Origin: Rhipidocladum racemiflorum
Lineage: Eukaryota; Streptophyta; Magnoliopsida; Poales; Poaceae
Direction: 5' to 3'
Length of the DNA stretch: 64,000 bases
NCBI GenBank assembly: GCA_036346355.1
Contig: CM070584.1
Coordinates: 54,643,097 to 54,707,096 of the forward strand
Positions 44,029-55,321 of this stretch are shown in pieces (the stretch's first letter is position 1; every line of letters starts with the position of its first letter). The notes beneath the pieces were generated by a model, which ran no database searches, was not told the origin of the DNA, and worked only from the letters and a program-made list of their open reading frames with translations. Both the position numbers and the translations under genes were made by a program.

Positions 44029-46035
44029 ATGCCGAACTCGGGAGACACTCGGGACCTTTGTGTTTTCGACCACGTTGAAGATGACGACGTGTACTACGCC
44101 GCCAACAACGTGGCCAGGGTGACCGATCCTATCGGTCACACTGAGTCTGGGAGCCCTTCCCCGGGCACGGGAATGCGAGGGCAAGGCCTCCATCCCCCAG
44201 ACATTACCCTCGGGGACCCCGAGGATGACTGCGACGAGCTCTACGACGGCCTGGACATACCGGACGACCTAGAGCTCGACCGAGAGACTGCATCTCAAGG
44301 GGATACAATGATGTCCCCATCGCTCTCATCCCGCTCTCGTCGGGACAACGTGGCCGGAAGCCGTGCGGAGCCCGGAGAAGGATCCTCGGACGCTGCCAAG
44401 CACGACCCCTACGAGGCGGCCAGACTCCACCTGGAGGCGTCCTTGGGAAAGACCCTCGCGAGCATTCGCCGCCAGGCAAAGGGGGGGCGCGCTTCCACGG
44501 AAAGGAACTCTCGTGGGTACCGAACTCCCGATCGCGCCCCGGAGCGTCGCCAAAGCTCGCCACCGCGATTCACCGGAACGGAGCAGTTCTGAGCCTTAGC
44601 GGCGGTGCGTGCGTGACTCGCGTAGTTTCCCGAGCAAGCGGACTTAGAGGCCGTGGGTGGTCGTAGCCGAAGATTTGGAAAGGCTTGCCGCCGAGCTAAA
44701 AGTCTCGGATCCTCCTCGTGACCGGGATGCCCGGAGTGTTTCCCGGGACCATCACAAACGCTCCCCCGTGCGCTCGCACAGAGGTGAATCTCGGAGCCAT
44801 GTTCGGAGATCGCCTGGATCGCTAACCTGATCCGGAAAGGCCCCGAAGCGATCCACAGAGCGACTCCGAGCGATATCCGTATAATCGCCCAGATTACGAG
44901 CACTCAACGCTTCCACGACCAAGCGGTCGTCAAAGACGACTGCCGTCGATGAGGTTTTCTCCCGACTCGGCCGCGACGGGCGTTGGGTGGAAGACCAGCG
45001 TGGAGGCCGCTATGACCGAGGATTTCACCGCGAAATCCCGAGCTTCGGTTGCCAGGCCTTCACGAGCTCCCTCCGGAACGTCGCATGGCCAAACAGATTC
45101 AAGCCCGGCCATATCGAAAGGTTCAACGGGACCCAGAACCCGGACGAATTTCTCTCGATATATACCACCGCCATCCTTGCCGGAGGCGATGAGGGGTGAT
45201 GGCAAATTACTCGCCAAGCCAGTTGCAGGCGGAGCCGCCAGACGTGGCTTTTTAATCGAAGGAAGGCTCCATACGGTCTGAGGCGGCTCAGCGCCAGCGC
45301 CCGAGCAAATTTCCAGAGCTGTTACATCCGCCGGGAAAGGAGCGCGACCTGGAGCGCTTGTCTGATACAGACGAGGAAACCTCGCGACAATTCGTCCAGA
45401 GGTTTATCCAGGTCGGAACTCGATCTCGAACATATCGGACGAGGCGGTCGTCCGGGCTTTCAAGTTCGAGTGCGAGGCGGCGCTTCACGCAGGACCTGGA
45501 GATCCACCGGATCTAACGGCGAACGAGCTCTTCCGAATGGCCGATCGATACGCCAACGCAGATGAAGCCGCCCAATGGAAGAAGATGTCGGGCGAGGAAG
45601 CTGCCGCCTCAACCTGGCCTAGAGACCTCGGCTAGCAAAAGGGCTCGAGTGCAGAGACAAGAAGATCAAGAAAAGAAGAAAAAGCAGCCCTACTTGACCA
45701 TGGTAGCCGCGGTGGAACAACAACAACCCGAGCAAACCCGGCGTCAGCCGGGGCTTAACGCCTTCGGGAAGAGGACAACCACACAGGCCTCGAGGGCGAG
45801 GCGACCAAGCGGACCGACGAGGCGACCAAGCGGACCGACGGGCGACCTTCATTGTCCGGCTTCACTCAGCGACGGCACGACCTCACGGAATTGCCGAACG
45901 TGGACCTACCGCTGGAAGCGATTTCTGGCAGGGGTCCCATGCCAACGCTTCGAGCAGGGTGAAAATGACAAAGGAAAACAGCCGCCGAGGAAAGTGAGGA
46001 TGACATGGAATACCAAGAACCAAGGAATCACATAG
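44029..46035 (+). pseudogene. Element A gag
   Basis: The first ATG after the primer site opens a 187-codon acidic N-terminal region (MPNSGDTRDLCVFDHVEDDD) ending at 44592. In other frames the capsid core follows: WPNRFKPGHIERFNGTQNP, then DEFLSIYTTAI at 45100-45190 (Retrotrans_gag). Further on, a basic region and RHDLTE lie near a zinc-knuckle position, and DDMEYQEPRNHIAVIFGAP lies at the gag-pol junction. At least four frame changes occur. Confidence 0.78.
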
Positions 46036-46139
46036 CGGTCATCTTCGGGGCTCCTCGCCTACAAGTCCCGCCGGGACTTAAAGGAGGTCAGCGAGGAAGT
46101 GCACCATGTTACCCAGGGTAAGCCTCCGGCAAAGAAATT

Positions 46140-46560
46140 AAATGGTCGGAGGTATCCTCGACCTTCTCCAAGGACGATCTGTCCCCTTGGGATGACCAAA
46201 CCCAGAGGCTTCCGATGGTCGTGAACCCCACCATCGGCAATACCGAGTCTGGTCGGGTTCTCATAGACTCGGGAGCTCTTTGGACCTTATTTCAGCCAAG
46301 GTTTTGGACGAGATGCGATTCCTCGTTCCAAAATCAAGAGTGTGGCCGTGCCCTTCTTCGGGATAGTTCGGGCACCTCGATCAAACCTCTGGGCAAGTCG
46401 TCCCGCCTGTAAGTTTTGGCGGCCCAAGTAACTTGAGCGGAGCTAATCACCTTCGAGGTGGTGGACTTTGAGTCGGCCTACAACGCCATCCTCGGCAGCC
46501 GGCCTTGGCCAAGTTCATGGCCGCCTCTCACCACGCGTATCAGTGCCTGAAGATTCCCGG
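46140..46560 (+). pseudogene. Element A aspartic protease
   Basis: RVLIDSGA at 46257-46280 carries the catalytic Asp-Ser-Gly of retropepsins. The later block AYNAILG, then a frame change, then AKFMAASHHAYQCLKIPG completes the usual gypsy protease pattern. Confidence 0.78.
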
Positions 46561-46899
46561 ACCGAACGGAGTTATAACCATCAAAGGGAACCACAAGTCC
46601 GCACTCAATTGCGACGAAAGAGCCTTAGATATGGTCGGTCGATTACCCACTCGCGGCCCTGACCAAGAGCCGAAGCATTCTCGGCCTAAACTTGCCCTCC
46701 AGCCTGGAGGAGAGACCAAGGCTGTTCCGCTCAACGAGTCGGAACCGGCCAAGGTCATTCATTTGGGATCTTCCTTAGATCCCAAATAGGAACTCGAGCT
46801 CGTCACCGTCCTCCGGGCAAGGTCGGATGTGTTCGCCTGGGAACCATCCGACATGCCCGGTCCCAAGGGAGGTGGTCGAGCACTGAGCTAGCGGTTCAC

Positions 46900-47480
46900 T
46901 GACAAAACCAATGAGACGAAACTTAGACGCTTTTCCCGGAAAAACAGGCAATCATCCGGGAGGAACTTGATAAACTCCTAAAAGGCGGCTTCATCGGAGA
47001 GATCGAGCACTCCGAGTGGCTAGCCAATCGATTCGGTGGGAAGAAAGGAGGCAAGTGGCGATGTGCGTCGACCACACGGGTTTGAACGCAGCGCGTGCCC
47101 AAAAGACAACTACCCGTTGCCTCGCATAGACCAATTGGTGGACGCGACGCACAGGTCACGCACCATGAGCTTCCTAGACGCCTATTCAGGCTATCATCGA
47201 GATCGACCTATCGCGCGAAGACGAGGAGAAGACTTCCTTCATCACCCCGTTCGGTACCTTACGCTATACGACCATGTCTTTCGATGCGAGAAATGCGGGA
47301 GCAACCTTTCAACGCCTCATGCAGAAGACTTTCATGCACCAAATAGGTCGAAATTTGGAGGTCTATGTCGGCGACATAGTTGTCAAAAGCAAGAGTACTG
47401 GGTCACGTTCTTTGACTTGGAGGAAACTTTTGTAACCTCAATAAGCATCGAATAAAGCTAAACCCGTGAGAAATGCGTAT
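46900..47480 (+). pseudogene. Element A reverse transcriptase, with altered YxDD
   Basis: Blocks seen are IIREELDKLLKGGFIGEIEH, SEWLANRFG, DNYPLPRIDQLVDAT and SFLDAYSGYH. The catalytic motif at 47364-47375 reads Tyr-Val-Gly-Asp, so the first of the two catalytic Asp is replaced by Gly; if real, the enzyme is dead. Several frame changes occur within the domain. Confidence 0.82.
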
Positions 47481-47579
47481 TCGGCGTAAAGGCCGGCAAG
47501 GTGCTCGGCTATATGGTCGGGCCAAATGGCGTTGGGGCTAACAGGAGAAGATCGAAGCCATTGAGAACATGAGGTCGCC

Positions 47580-48560
47580 CACATGCGTAAAGGAAGTACA
47601 AGCTCGGCCAGGAAGAATGGCCGCCTTAAGTCGGTTCGTCTCCTACTGGGGAAGCGAGGACTACCTTTCTTTAAAGCCCTCCGCAAGCATGATGGCTTCA
47701 CGTGGGCGGAGGAAGGCGATCGCGCGTTCAAAGAGCTAAAACAGTACCTCTCCCAACCGCCCGCCCTCGCCGCACCCACTGGCAGGGAAGAATTGCTATT
47801 ATACCTGGCGGCAACCTCGCAAGCGGTAAGCTCGGTGTTGGCGAGAGAGAGATGGTACCCGGCGACCTATCTACTACGTCGTGAAGTACTTCATGGACCA
47901 AAGGAGCGTTACCCGAGGTCCGTAAACTCTGTACTCATCGATGGCCTCCGGAAGTTGCGTCACGACTGTCAAGCGCACACGATCGTGGTGCCGACCGGCT
48001 TCCCACTCAGGGAGATCCTGAAAAATCAGGACGCCAGTGGTCGCATAGCCAAGTGGGCAATGGAGCTCGCCGAGTTCGAGCTGGTGTTCTCGGCCCGCAC
48101 GGCGATAAAATCACAAGTCTTGGCTGATTTCGTGGCGAGAATGGTCGGCTCGGCTCCACCACCCGGAACCAATGATTCAAGGGAAAACTCTGGACTCGTA
48201 TTTCGATGGATCCCGAGCATACGAGCTCGGGGTCGGCGTCATCTTGGTCTCCGGATGGAGAACAGCTAAGACGCCATCCAACTACATTTATTGCGACTAA
48301 CAACGCGGCGGAGTCTGAAGGCCTTTTGGCGGACTTCGGCATGTAAATCGCTAGGAGTCCAACGGCTCATTGTGAAGGGCGATTCACGGTTGGTCGTAAA
48401 CCAGGTCAAAAAGGAGTATCGGTGTTCCGATACCTCAATGGCGCCAGATTTGGTGAAGTAAGGAAGATGGAGAAATACTTCAAGAATTTGAAGTAATCTA
48501 CATCCCCAGGAAGGATAATTCCCTGGCCGACCAAATGTCTAAGGTCGGTTCCTCTCGCAC
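47580..48560 (+). pseudogene. Element A RT connection and RNase H
   Basis: An open stretch 47583-48269 reads WAEEGDRAFKELKQYLSQPP, then LYLAATSQAVSSVLARE, then AMELAEFELVFSARTAIKSQ, typical of the connection region leading to RNase H. RNase H begins YFDGSRAYELGVGVIL at about 48197 in another frame. It is badly broken, ending with VIYIPRKDNSLADQMSK near 48535. Confidence 0.78.
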
Positions 48561-48689
48561 CACCGCTCGGTGGGGTGCTTGTCGAGCACCTACATAAGCC
48601 CTCCATTCCCTCTGAAGAGGAGGCACCAGAGACCGGCGGTAGGGTCTCCTTCCTCGAGCAAAGTGCAAATTGGATGACGCCATTCATCC

Positions 48690-49901
48690 AATATCTTGCG
48701 CATGGGACATTGCCCGAGGAAGAAGCCGAGTTCGGCTAATAAGGCGATCTTCTCAAGACAGATCGATCGAAGGCGACCTATACCGGAAAAGCGCATTAGG
48801 GATCCTTTCCAGATCGTCTCTCGGGAGGAAGGCCATGACCTTCTTCGTGATATCCATGAAGGAATGTGCGGAGCTCACTCGTCTTTCAGGACGCTTGTGA
48901 GCAAGGCCTTCCGACTAGGGTACTACTGGCCCACGGCCTTGACGGACGCACGGTCAATCGTAACGACCTGCCGGGCATGCCAGTTTCATGCTCGAAAAGT
49001 CCGTCAACCGGCATATGCCCTGCAAACCATACCACTCTCGTGGCCGTTCTCAACCTGGGGGCTCGATGTCCTTGGACCCTTCCCCCGAGGTCAGAAAGGC
49101 TGCAAGTATTTGCTCGTGGCCATCGACACTTTCACTAAGTGGATAGAGGCCGAGCCCGTCTCGACCATCTCGGCCCAGGCGGCCAAGAGATTCCTCCGCA
49201 GTAATGTGGTAACTCGGTTCGGGATACCCAACCGTCTTATCACAGACAACGGGACCCAGTTCACCAGCGAACTGTTCCAAAGTTACTGCGAGGAGGTCGG
49301 GACCAAGGTCTGTTTCGCTTAGTGGCACATCCACGAGTAACGGAGCGTAGAAGCGAGCAAATGGGCAGCTAGTCCAGGGCATAAAAGAGGGTCTTTAAGA
49401 CCCTCAACCAAAGACAAGCGGCGATGGGTGGATGAGCTTCCCGCCGTTCTTTGGTCTGTCCGCACCACGACCCGGTCGAGCCACAGCGAAACGCCTTTTC
49501 CGACTTCGTCACGGTGCGGAGGCCATTCTCGCTGCGAAATCGTCTTTGGGTTCCCCAAGGGTGCAAGCGATCGATTCCATCGATCAAGAAGTTGAGCGCC
49601 TCGTCGACCTGGACCTCGTCGAAGCGACACGCGAACGGGCGTTGCTCCGGTCTGCGGTTTACCTACAGGCTCTTCGTAGGCATGCGGCCAAGACAGTCCG
49701 ACCTAGGGTCCTGCAAGTCGGCGACATGGTCTTACGAAGAGTTCAAGACCTGTCGAAGGCCAACAAGCTAACCCCAAGGTGGGAAGGACCCTACACGGTC
49801 GTGTCTACAGCACGCCCGGGGGCTGTTCGCCTCGCGATGCCGGATGGTCGGAGCTCACCAAAGACTGGAACATCGATCAACTGCGTAAATTCTACGTTTA
49901 G
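48690..49901 (+). pseudogene. Element A integrase with GPY/F end
   Basis: Open from 48696 to 49322. It has the H2C2-type zinc finger (DIHEGMCGAHSSF and CRACQFHAR), core block LLVAIDTFTKWIEAEPVSTI with the first catalytic Asp, and RLITDNGTQFTS with the second. After a break near 49320 the C-terminus reads GDMVLRRVQDLSKANKLTPR, then WEGPYTVV (GPY/F motif), and ends NIDQLRKFYV with TAG at 49899-49901. The pol end therefore lies about 4.2 kb before the 3' LTR, leaving room for the antisense gene. Confidence 0.87.
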
Positions 49902-50600
49902 ACGAGTACTCCTATCTCGCGCCCCTTGCGTTCTTTCCAATAAAACGTTTCCCTCTTTCTCGTGTTTCGTCCTCGCTTTGTCGAACGAGCATCGTCGTCT
50001 AGCAAAGATTGCGCATTTAACTTATCCGACAAGTATGTGCGCACCATTTCCCTTGGCCCCGGCCGATGCTCGCCAATCGTTCACTTTCCACGGTAGCTTT
50101 TCATCGTATGCGTGGTCGGGCGCGAGCATCCACTCTAAGCCGATTCGGTGACCATTCGGGTATGGTGGCTCTACGTAATGTTGGTTTAAAGTTCGTCTAC
50201 TCTGTACTCACATTTCTTCTCGACGCAACCGACCTACTTATATCATTCATAAAATCGTCACGACCAAAGCGACCCTTAAATTTTCCCATGAACAAACTCG
50301 TGCTCGCATAAGAAGGGCACGACCTTTGTCCATGGCGAGGCTCCGTATGATAGGAGCGTTAGTCCCTTCTTACCAAGGATTCTTTGCTCGTATCCATGAT
50401 ATATGATCTATGCAGAACTTGTTTTCTTTGCTCGTATCTATGATATATGCTCTATGCAGGAACTTGTTTCCTTTTATGAAGCAGGGATCATATGGGCATA
50501 TGTTGAAGGCAAACTCAAGAAAAAGCAGGCAAGGACCAAACACTGCGAGTTTGCTCATTTAACCCGGCGTTGTTTTTTACAGGGTTACACGAGCTAAAAA
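49902..50600. other. Element A, convergent interval between pol and the antisense gene
   Basis: Lower GC than pol. It contains a near-direct repeat GTATCCATGATATATGATCT / GTATCTATGATATATGCTCT (50391-50455). No domain is visible in either strand. Confidence 0.5.
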
Positions 50601-50618
50601 TAAAAAAGGAGCTAAGTC

Positions 50619-53600
50619 CTACGCTCGACTGAAGGCGACAAGTTCCTCCTTAAGGAGTCGACCTCCGCCTCCAAGTCCAAAACTTTCCGCCCGGCGTACG
50701 ACCTTCACCGCGCTGTCCCGGGGCGCTGCACCTCCTTGAGCTGGGCCTCTTCGCGCCCCGAGCTCGTTGGAGTTCGGGCGCGCAGGTCGGGACCTCCGGC
50801 CATAACTTCCCCAGCTCCTCGTCAAGCTCGGCGCATACGCTCTGAAGTGCTCTTCGGCCGATCTCGCTCTGGAAGAGCTGGTCGAGCCCGGCGATGAGGC
50901 TCCTCGCCGATTCCTTGCTCAGTCGGCCTCGCGCACCTCGGAGACCCGACGCTCAAGATCGGCGATCTTGGCGTCTTGCTCATGATGGTACGACCAGTAC
51001 TCTTCTGCGGAGACCGAGGTAGCGTCGATATCCTCCATAGCCTTCGCGGCAAACTTCGGGCAGAAAGAGAAAAGAGAAGGGAAAAAGCTAAGCAGACTCC
51101 CAGAAGATCGATCGCAGGAAAAAGAAGGAACATGAAACTTACGGAAGAGCCCTACCGACCTTGTCCTGGCCGGGCAATGGTCGCGCCAGCCTAAAGAAGG
51201 GATTGACCAAGTCATCCCGGACCGCTGGCCGGGTCTTGTTCTCCTCGAGCACCCGGTGCTCTCGGAGAGCAACGGGCGCCACCACCTTCGACCAACCGGT
51301 CGCCCCGAGGTGATCCTCTTCCACGTTAGCGGCTCGTGGCGCCTTCCACAGTCGGGCACCGCGCTCGAGGATGTACGCCAACCACGAGCGCTGCCACTCC
51401 TTGCTCCACGGCTGGAGGCAGTTGGTCGTCAACGACCACCTCCGCCTCTTGTCCCTCTGCAGCCGGAGGCGACCAATGCTCTGCGACCGGAGGCATTGGA
51501 TCAAGCGATCACCTCCGCCTCTTGTCCCTCCATAGTCGGAGGCGACCGATGCTCATGGCCGAGGCGTTTGATCAAGGCGATCACCTCCGCCCCTTGCACC
51601 TCCGTGGCGGGGGCGCTGGTGCCCCAAGGCCGAAGGAGTTAGGTCGGGACGACCTCCTCCTCTCCTTGGCTCACGGCCAAGGGTCATTGGTCGGCAGCGA
51701 CCAAGCTCCCTTCCTCGGGGCTCGGCGCTGAGCCTCGCCATGATCGTCTCTTCGCAAGGGACCAAGGCCAAGGCGTCTTGGTCCTCGGCCCCTGCGGCTC
51801 TCGCTCCTTCGCGGCCGGAATAGGTTCGCGTCCGGCCAAGAAAGCACGGGTCCCGCCGAGGAAGCTCGGGCTCCACTGGGTCCGTGAGCGCCACGGCTCC
51901 TCCCCATCACTTGGTCGACGACGGTCGAGCTCGGCGCCCACCGCAGAGTCGATAATCTCCTCGACCATCTGGCGGAAGTCCAAACGACATCCGAGATATC
52001 ACGCCCACGCCAAACGGGGTGGGGTAAGACCCAAGAAAATCGCAAGACAAGAACAGAATAAGAGAATGAAGTAAGAACTTACCTTCTGCCCGGCGAGCGG
52101 CGCCATCCTCCTCGGCCTCCTCGCTTCGAGCCACGGGCGACCTGCCCGCGGCGGCCTCGTAGGCCTCGGCCACGACCACGACACGCTCCTCCGCGGCGTC
52201 ACTGGCACGTGCCATCGCCGGGTCGACGTCGTCCATGTCGACCTCTTCCAGCGTCGAGGCTGTTTGAGAGGTCGACCTCCTGCTCCTTCTGACCAGAGCA
52301 TAGGTGGCCTCCTCTTCTTCCTCCTCCTCGGGGTCGTCGACCACCCGAGTAAGCTGGTCCTGGAGGGCCTTGATCTGCCTCTCCAGCCGCTCCTTGGTCG
52401 GGAGGGACCTGGCCTCCTCCTCGGCCTTCCTCGCCTGCTCGGCGAGCTGTTCCAGTCGGCTCATCAGCTCCGGCCTCCTCCGTTTGAAGTCATCAAACCA
52501 GATTCGGAGTTCGCTTACCTCCTGACGGTCGGCGTACTCAAGGTGCGGCGTGGGGGTCCTGGTCGAAGCTCGGCGCCTCGACCGCTTGGCGCGGGGAGGC
52601 GAGGCGGATACTTGGCGGCCTCGACCCGCCGCCCTCTTGCGGGAACCCCTGGCCGGGGTGCTGGCTTGCGGCAGCGCTGCAGCGCTCGACACCGCAAGCT
52701 CAAGGGCGACCTTCTCCTGCAAACAGAAATCGGGAGGAATGAGCTCGGAAAACATGCCCCCGAGCGGAAGCAGAAAGATGTACTTACCGCGTCGCCGCGG
52801 TCAAAGATGTTCTTGGGGACCTGACGATTGGGCGTCAGCTCCTTCTCCTTCGGGGCGCCGAACATCTCGGCGACCCTCTCACAACCCAAATTGGCTCCTG
52901 AGCTGCGTTGCAACCAAAGACTAAGACAAAAGATATATATGTATATATGCATAGCACCGATCACCAGAAAGCAGCGATGCTCGGGAAAGAGGTCCAGGAA
53001 CATACCTGCGTTGTCCTCGCGGGTGAAGTCATGCCACCCGGTCACCTCGAAGAAGGGATGCTCGCGGCGCCTCAGGGGGGACACCCGGTTGAAGGTGAAG
53101 TCCCGGGCGATATCCCGACCAGTGAGCCCCATCTGGGCAAGCTCACCGATCGTCCTGAGCACCCGCTCTTCCTCAGGTTACTGGCGGGCGCCGTCTCAAA
53201 GAAGTGAGCGTCCTCCCAAGATAGACCAATCGGGACCCCTCCGCCTTCTTACGGTAGAATTAGAGGTCGGCCCAACCCGACACCGAGTCCTTCAGAGCAA
53301 CGAAGGTGTAGTCGTATGGTCGGTTTGGTCGGAGGCGAAGATATACGCACCCGGCCGTGAGCCATCCCGGCCGGTGCGGAAGGGGGAATAGAAGTGAAAG
53401 AAGAGGCTAGCCGTGGGCATTACACCCACGTAAGCCTCGCAAAGATGGGAGAAGATTGCGAGAGAAAGGATAGAGTTGGGGTGGAGATGAGAGATCTCGC
53501 ACCCGCAGAAGGCGAGCACGGAGGCGAGGAAGTCGCTCTCGGGCAGACGAAGCCCGTTGATGGCGTACAACTCGCAGGAGACGATCTCCGTCTCCCGCGG

Positions 53601-53714
53601 TGCCGGCGCCGCATCATCCCCGGGCACTCGACCCAAGCCTGGGTCGACGTACCCCTCGTCCGTGAGCACCTGGAGCCTCCTTCGGGTCATCTGGCTAACC
53701 TTGAAACGCGCCAT
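50619..53714 (-). CDS. Antisense gene of element A: Transposase_28 domain, coiled coil, spliced
   Basis: ATG at 53714 opens MARFKVSQMTRRRLQVLTDE. The Transposase_28 domain follows: INGLRLPESDFLASVLAFCG, ISHLHPNSILSLAIFSHLCE. After a frame change near 53200-53290, the C-terminal half reads GELAQMGLTGRDIARDFTFN and RREHPFFEVTGW. Two canonical introns (52903-53005 and 52717-52787) connect it to an exon rich in basic residues. Then comes a Glu/Arg-rich coiled coil with a run of acidic residues (about 52290-52530) and an Ala-rich tail. Function is unknown. It is transcribed, if at all, against pol, and is the counterpart of aORF1 in element B. Confidence 0.72.
51425..51620. repeat. Tandem repeat, 72-73 bp unit, three copies
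   Basis: CACCTCCGCC recurs at 51437, 51510 and 51582 with the surrounding GATCAAGCGATC and GGAGGCGACC blocks. It lies in the 3' half of the antisense gene of element A and would encode a repeated segment there. Confidence 0.78.
52717..52787 (-). other. Predicted intron of the antisense gene (element A)
   Basis: On the minus strand the donor is GACGCG|GTAAGT and the acceptor is ATTTCTGTTTGCAG|GAG, with a pyrimidine-rich tract. The intron is 71 bp long. Confidence 0.7.
52903..53005 (-). other. Predicted intron of the antisense gene (element A), just after the conserved domain
   Basis: On the minus strand the donor is AACGCAG|GTATGT and the acceptor is GGTTGCAACGCAG|CTC. The 103-bp interior is AT-rich (TATATATCTTTTGTC), unlike the CG-rich exons on both sides, which strongly favours a real intron. 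Confidence 0.72.
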
Positions 53715-54125
53715 GGCCGAAGAAGGAAGGGGAACGAAAAGGGTTCTTGGGCGCTAGGGCTCTTGGAAGATTTTTGGCCGAAGACGAGCAAAGAGACAAT
53801 GTAACTCCGACCTCTCCCGGTAGAAAGGGTTAAAAAGACAGCGAAGGGGCAGGTTAAAATCGCCGCCTATCACGTAGCGACACTGGCCGAGAAAGCGCTT
53901 CCGAGAAAGCTGTCACTGCCGTTACAAGGAGGCTTCTCAGAGAAGGAACCGCAGAACAACCAAACGACGCCCACGCAGCGGAACAAGCACGCGGCGGGTA
54001 AAGAAGTTCGTCTCCCGACGAAAAATGGTCGTGAGCCACGACCAAAGGAAATTCAATCCCCCCTCAGGTCTTCTTAGGCTCAAGGGGAAGCCCGAGGGTT
54101 CCCCACTTGAACCTCGGGGGCTAGC

Positions 54126-54765
54126 TGTCGGGGATTGGCTATCTGGCAAAAGACCACGGTACCCCCCGTGAAAAGCTAAACCCGCCGACCAAGCAACACT
54201 AGAAGAAGATGCTCAGGAGAACGAAACGAGCATCCCCCCTTCTCCTCCGAGCATGCGCATTTGCACCTTCGCTCGCAGAAGCACCAAACACCCCCCCCCC
54301 CACGAGCAAGCATGCTCGTAGAGGCCACGACCTGCTCGGGTGTTTTGGTCGGAGTGCCCGGTCAATGCCACGAGGAAGGAAGGTGGCAACCAATCAGCCG
54401 AAGATCAAGGGAAATCATACCCGAAATTCAAATAACGCCCGGATCAAGGGCAGTAGATCGTAAGTACGATTGCGCGGCGCAATCCCAGGAGGTAGTTACC
54501 TTCTATGTACCTCTAGTCGTAGTATTTAAACCCCACGAAGATCTCAGAATGAGGAGGGACACCAAGATAGAACACAATACACTGGAGTAGGGCTATTATC
54601 TCGACGGTGAGAGGCCCGAACCAGGATAAAACACCGTGTCCCCCTTTTTCTTCTTCTCCCGACCTCACATCGCTCGAACGCCCTCTTCGATCCGTACGAC
54701 GGGGCTCTGTTGATCCCCCATTCAACAAGTAAGCTCGACGGGAGCCCGTTCTCCAATCGTCGACA
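54126..54765 (+). repeat. 3' LTR of element A
   Basis: TGTCGGGG...CGTCGACA, preceded by the purine-rich tract CCTCGGGGGCTAGC. Differences to the 5' LTR cluster at CG-containing words and a C run. Confidence 0.93.
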
Positions 54766-54770
54766 GGTAT

Positions 54771-55110
54771 TTTCACCGGATTTTTAATTTTATTGGCCGA
54801 TTTTGATTGGATTTAGGGTCAAAATCATCCGCAAAAAAATTCAAAAATTTTTGACCTATTTTTTTTTTATCATTTTCGGTCGGTTCAATTAGATCGAAAT
54901 ATCAGAAATTTAAGCTGAAATCTCAGTGATTTCGGCCAAAATCTCGGATATTTTGGTTGAAAAATGACCAGATTTGAAATTTAATTTTTAAATTTTGTCC
55001 AGATTTTATTTAAAATTCGGGGATCTCATCGAGATTTTAGATTTCGATCATCTCCACGATAAAATCCAAAAACAAAATTTGAATTCTTGATCCATCTCTT
55101 CGTTTCTCTT
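54771..55110. repeat. CTCGG-type repeat, copy 2, right part
   Basis: Continues the repeat cut by element A, with ATCTCAGTGATTTCGGCC and CAAAATTTGAATTC, like 1-610. Confidence 0.6.
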
Positions 55111-55316
55111 TCGCGGGCTATTTCTCCCAACATTTCAGTCGAGCATGTTGTTGTCGATGGCAAAGCTTTCGTAAACTAGGCTTTGTGAGGACACTTGAAA
55201 TTTTGAGTGCTAATTGATATCAAATCGAAAGAAAAAATGGTCCCTAATTACACTGATGAGATGACCCCTACATGATGGACTCCCCCATGTTAACACCGGC
55301 CTATGTGAATGGGACG
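55111..55316. other. Short spacer between repeat and element C
   Basis: About 200 bp without recognisable features. The last bases (AGCTC at 55317-55321) are the target duplication of element C. Confidence 0.45.
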
Positions 55317-55321
55317 AGCTC

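Larger units (their letters stand above)
43334..54765 (+). mobile_element. Ty3/gypsy element A, complete structure, plus strand
   Basis: An 11.4 kb element with LTRs 43334-43971 and 54126-54765 and perfect GGTAT duplications at 43329-43333 and 54766-54770. The order is primer site, gag, protease, RT, RNase H, integrase, then an antisense spliced gene and the 3' LTR. This is the same plan as element B but in the opposite orientation and with different sequence. By eye the LTRs differ at roughly 20 places in 640 bp, so the insertion is not very old. Frame breaks are frequent in gag and pol. Confidence 0.93.
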
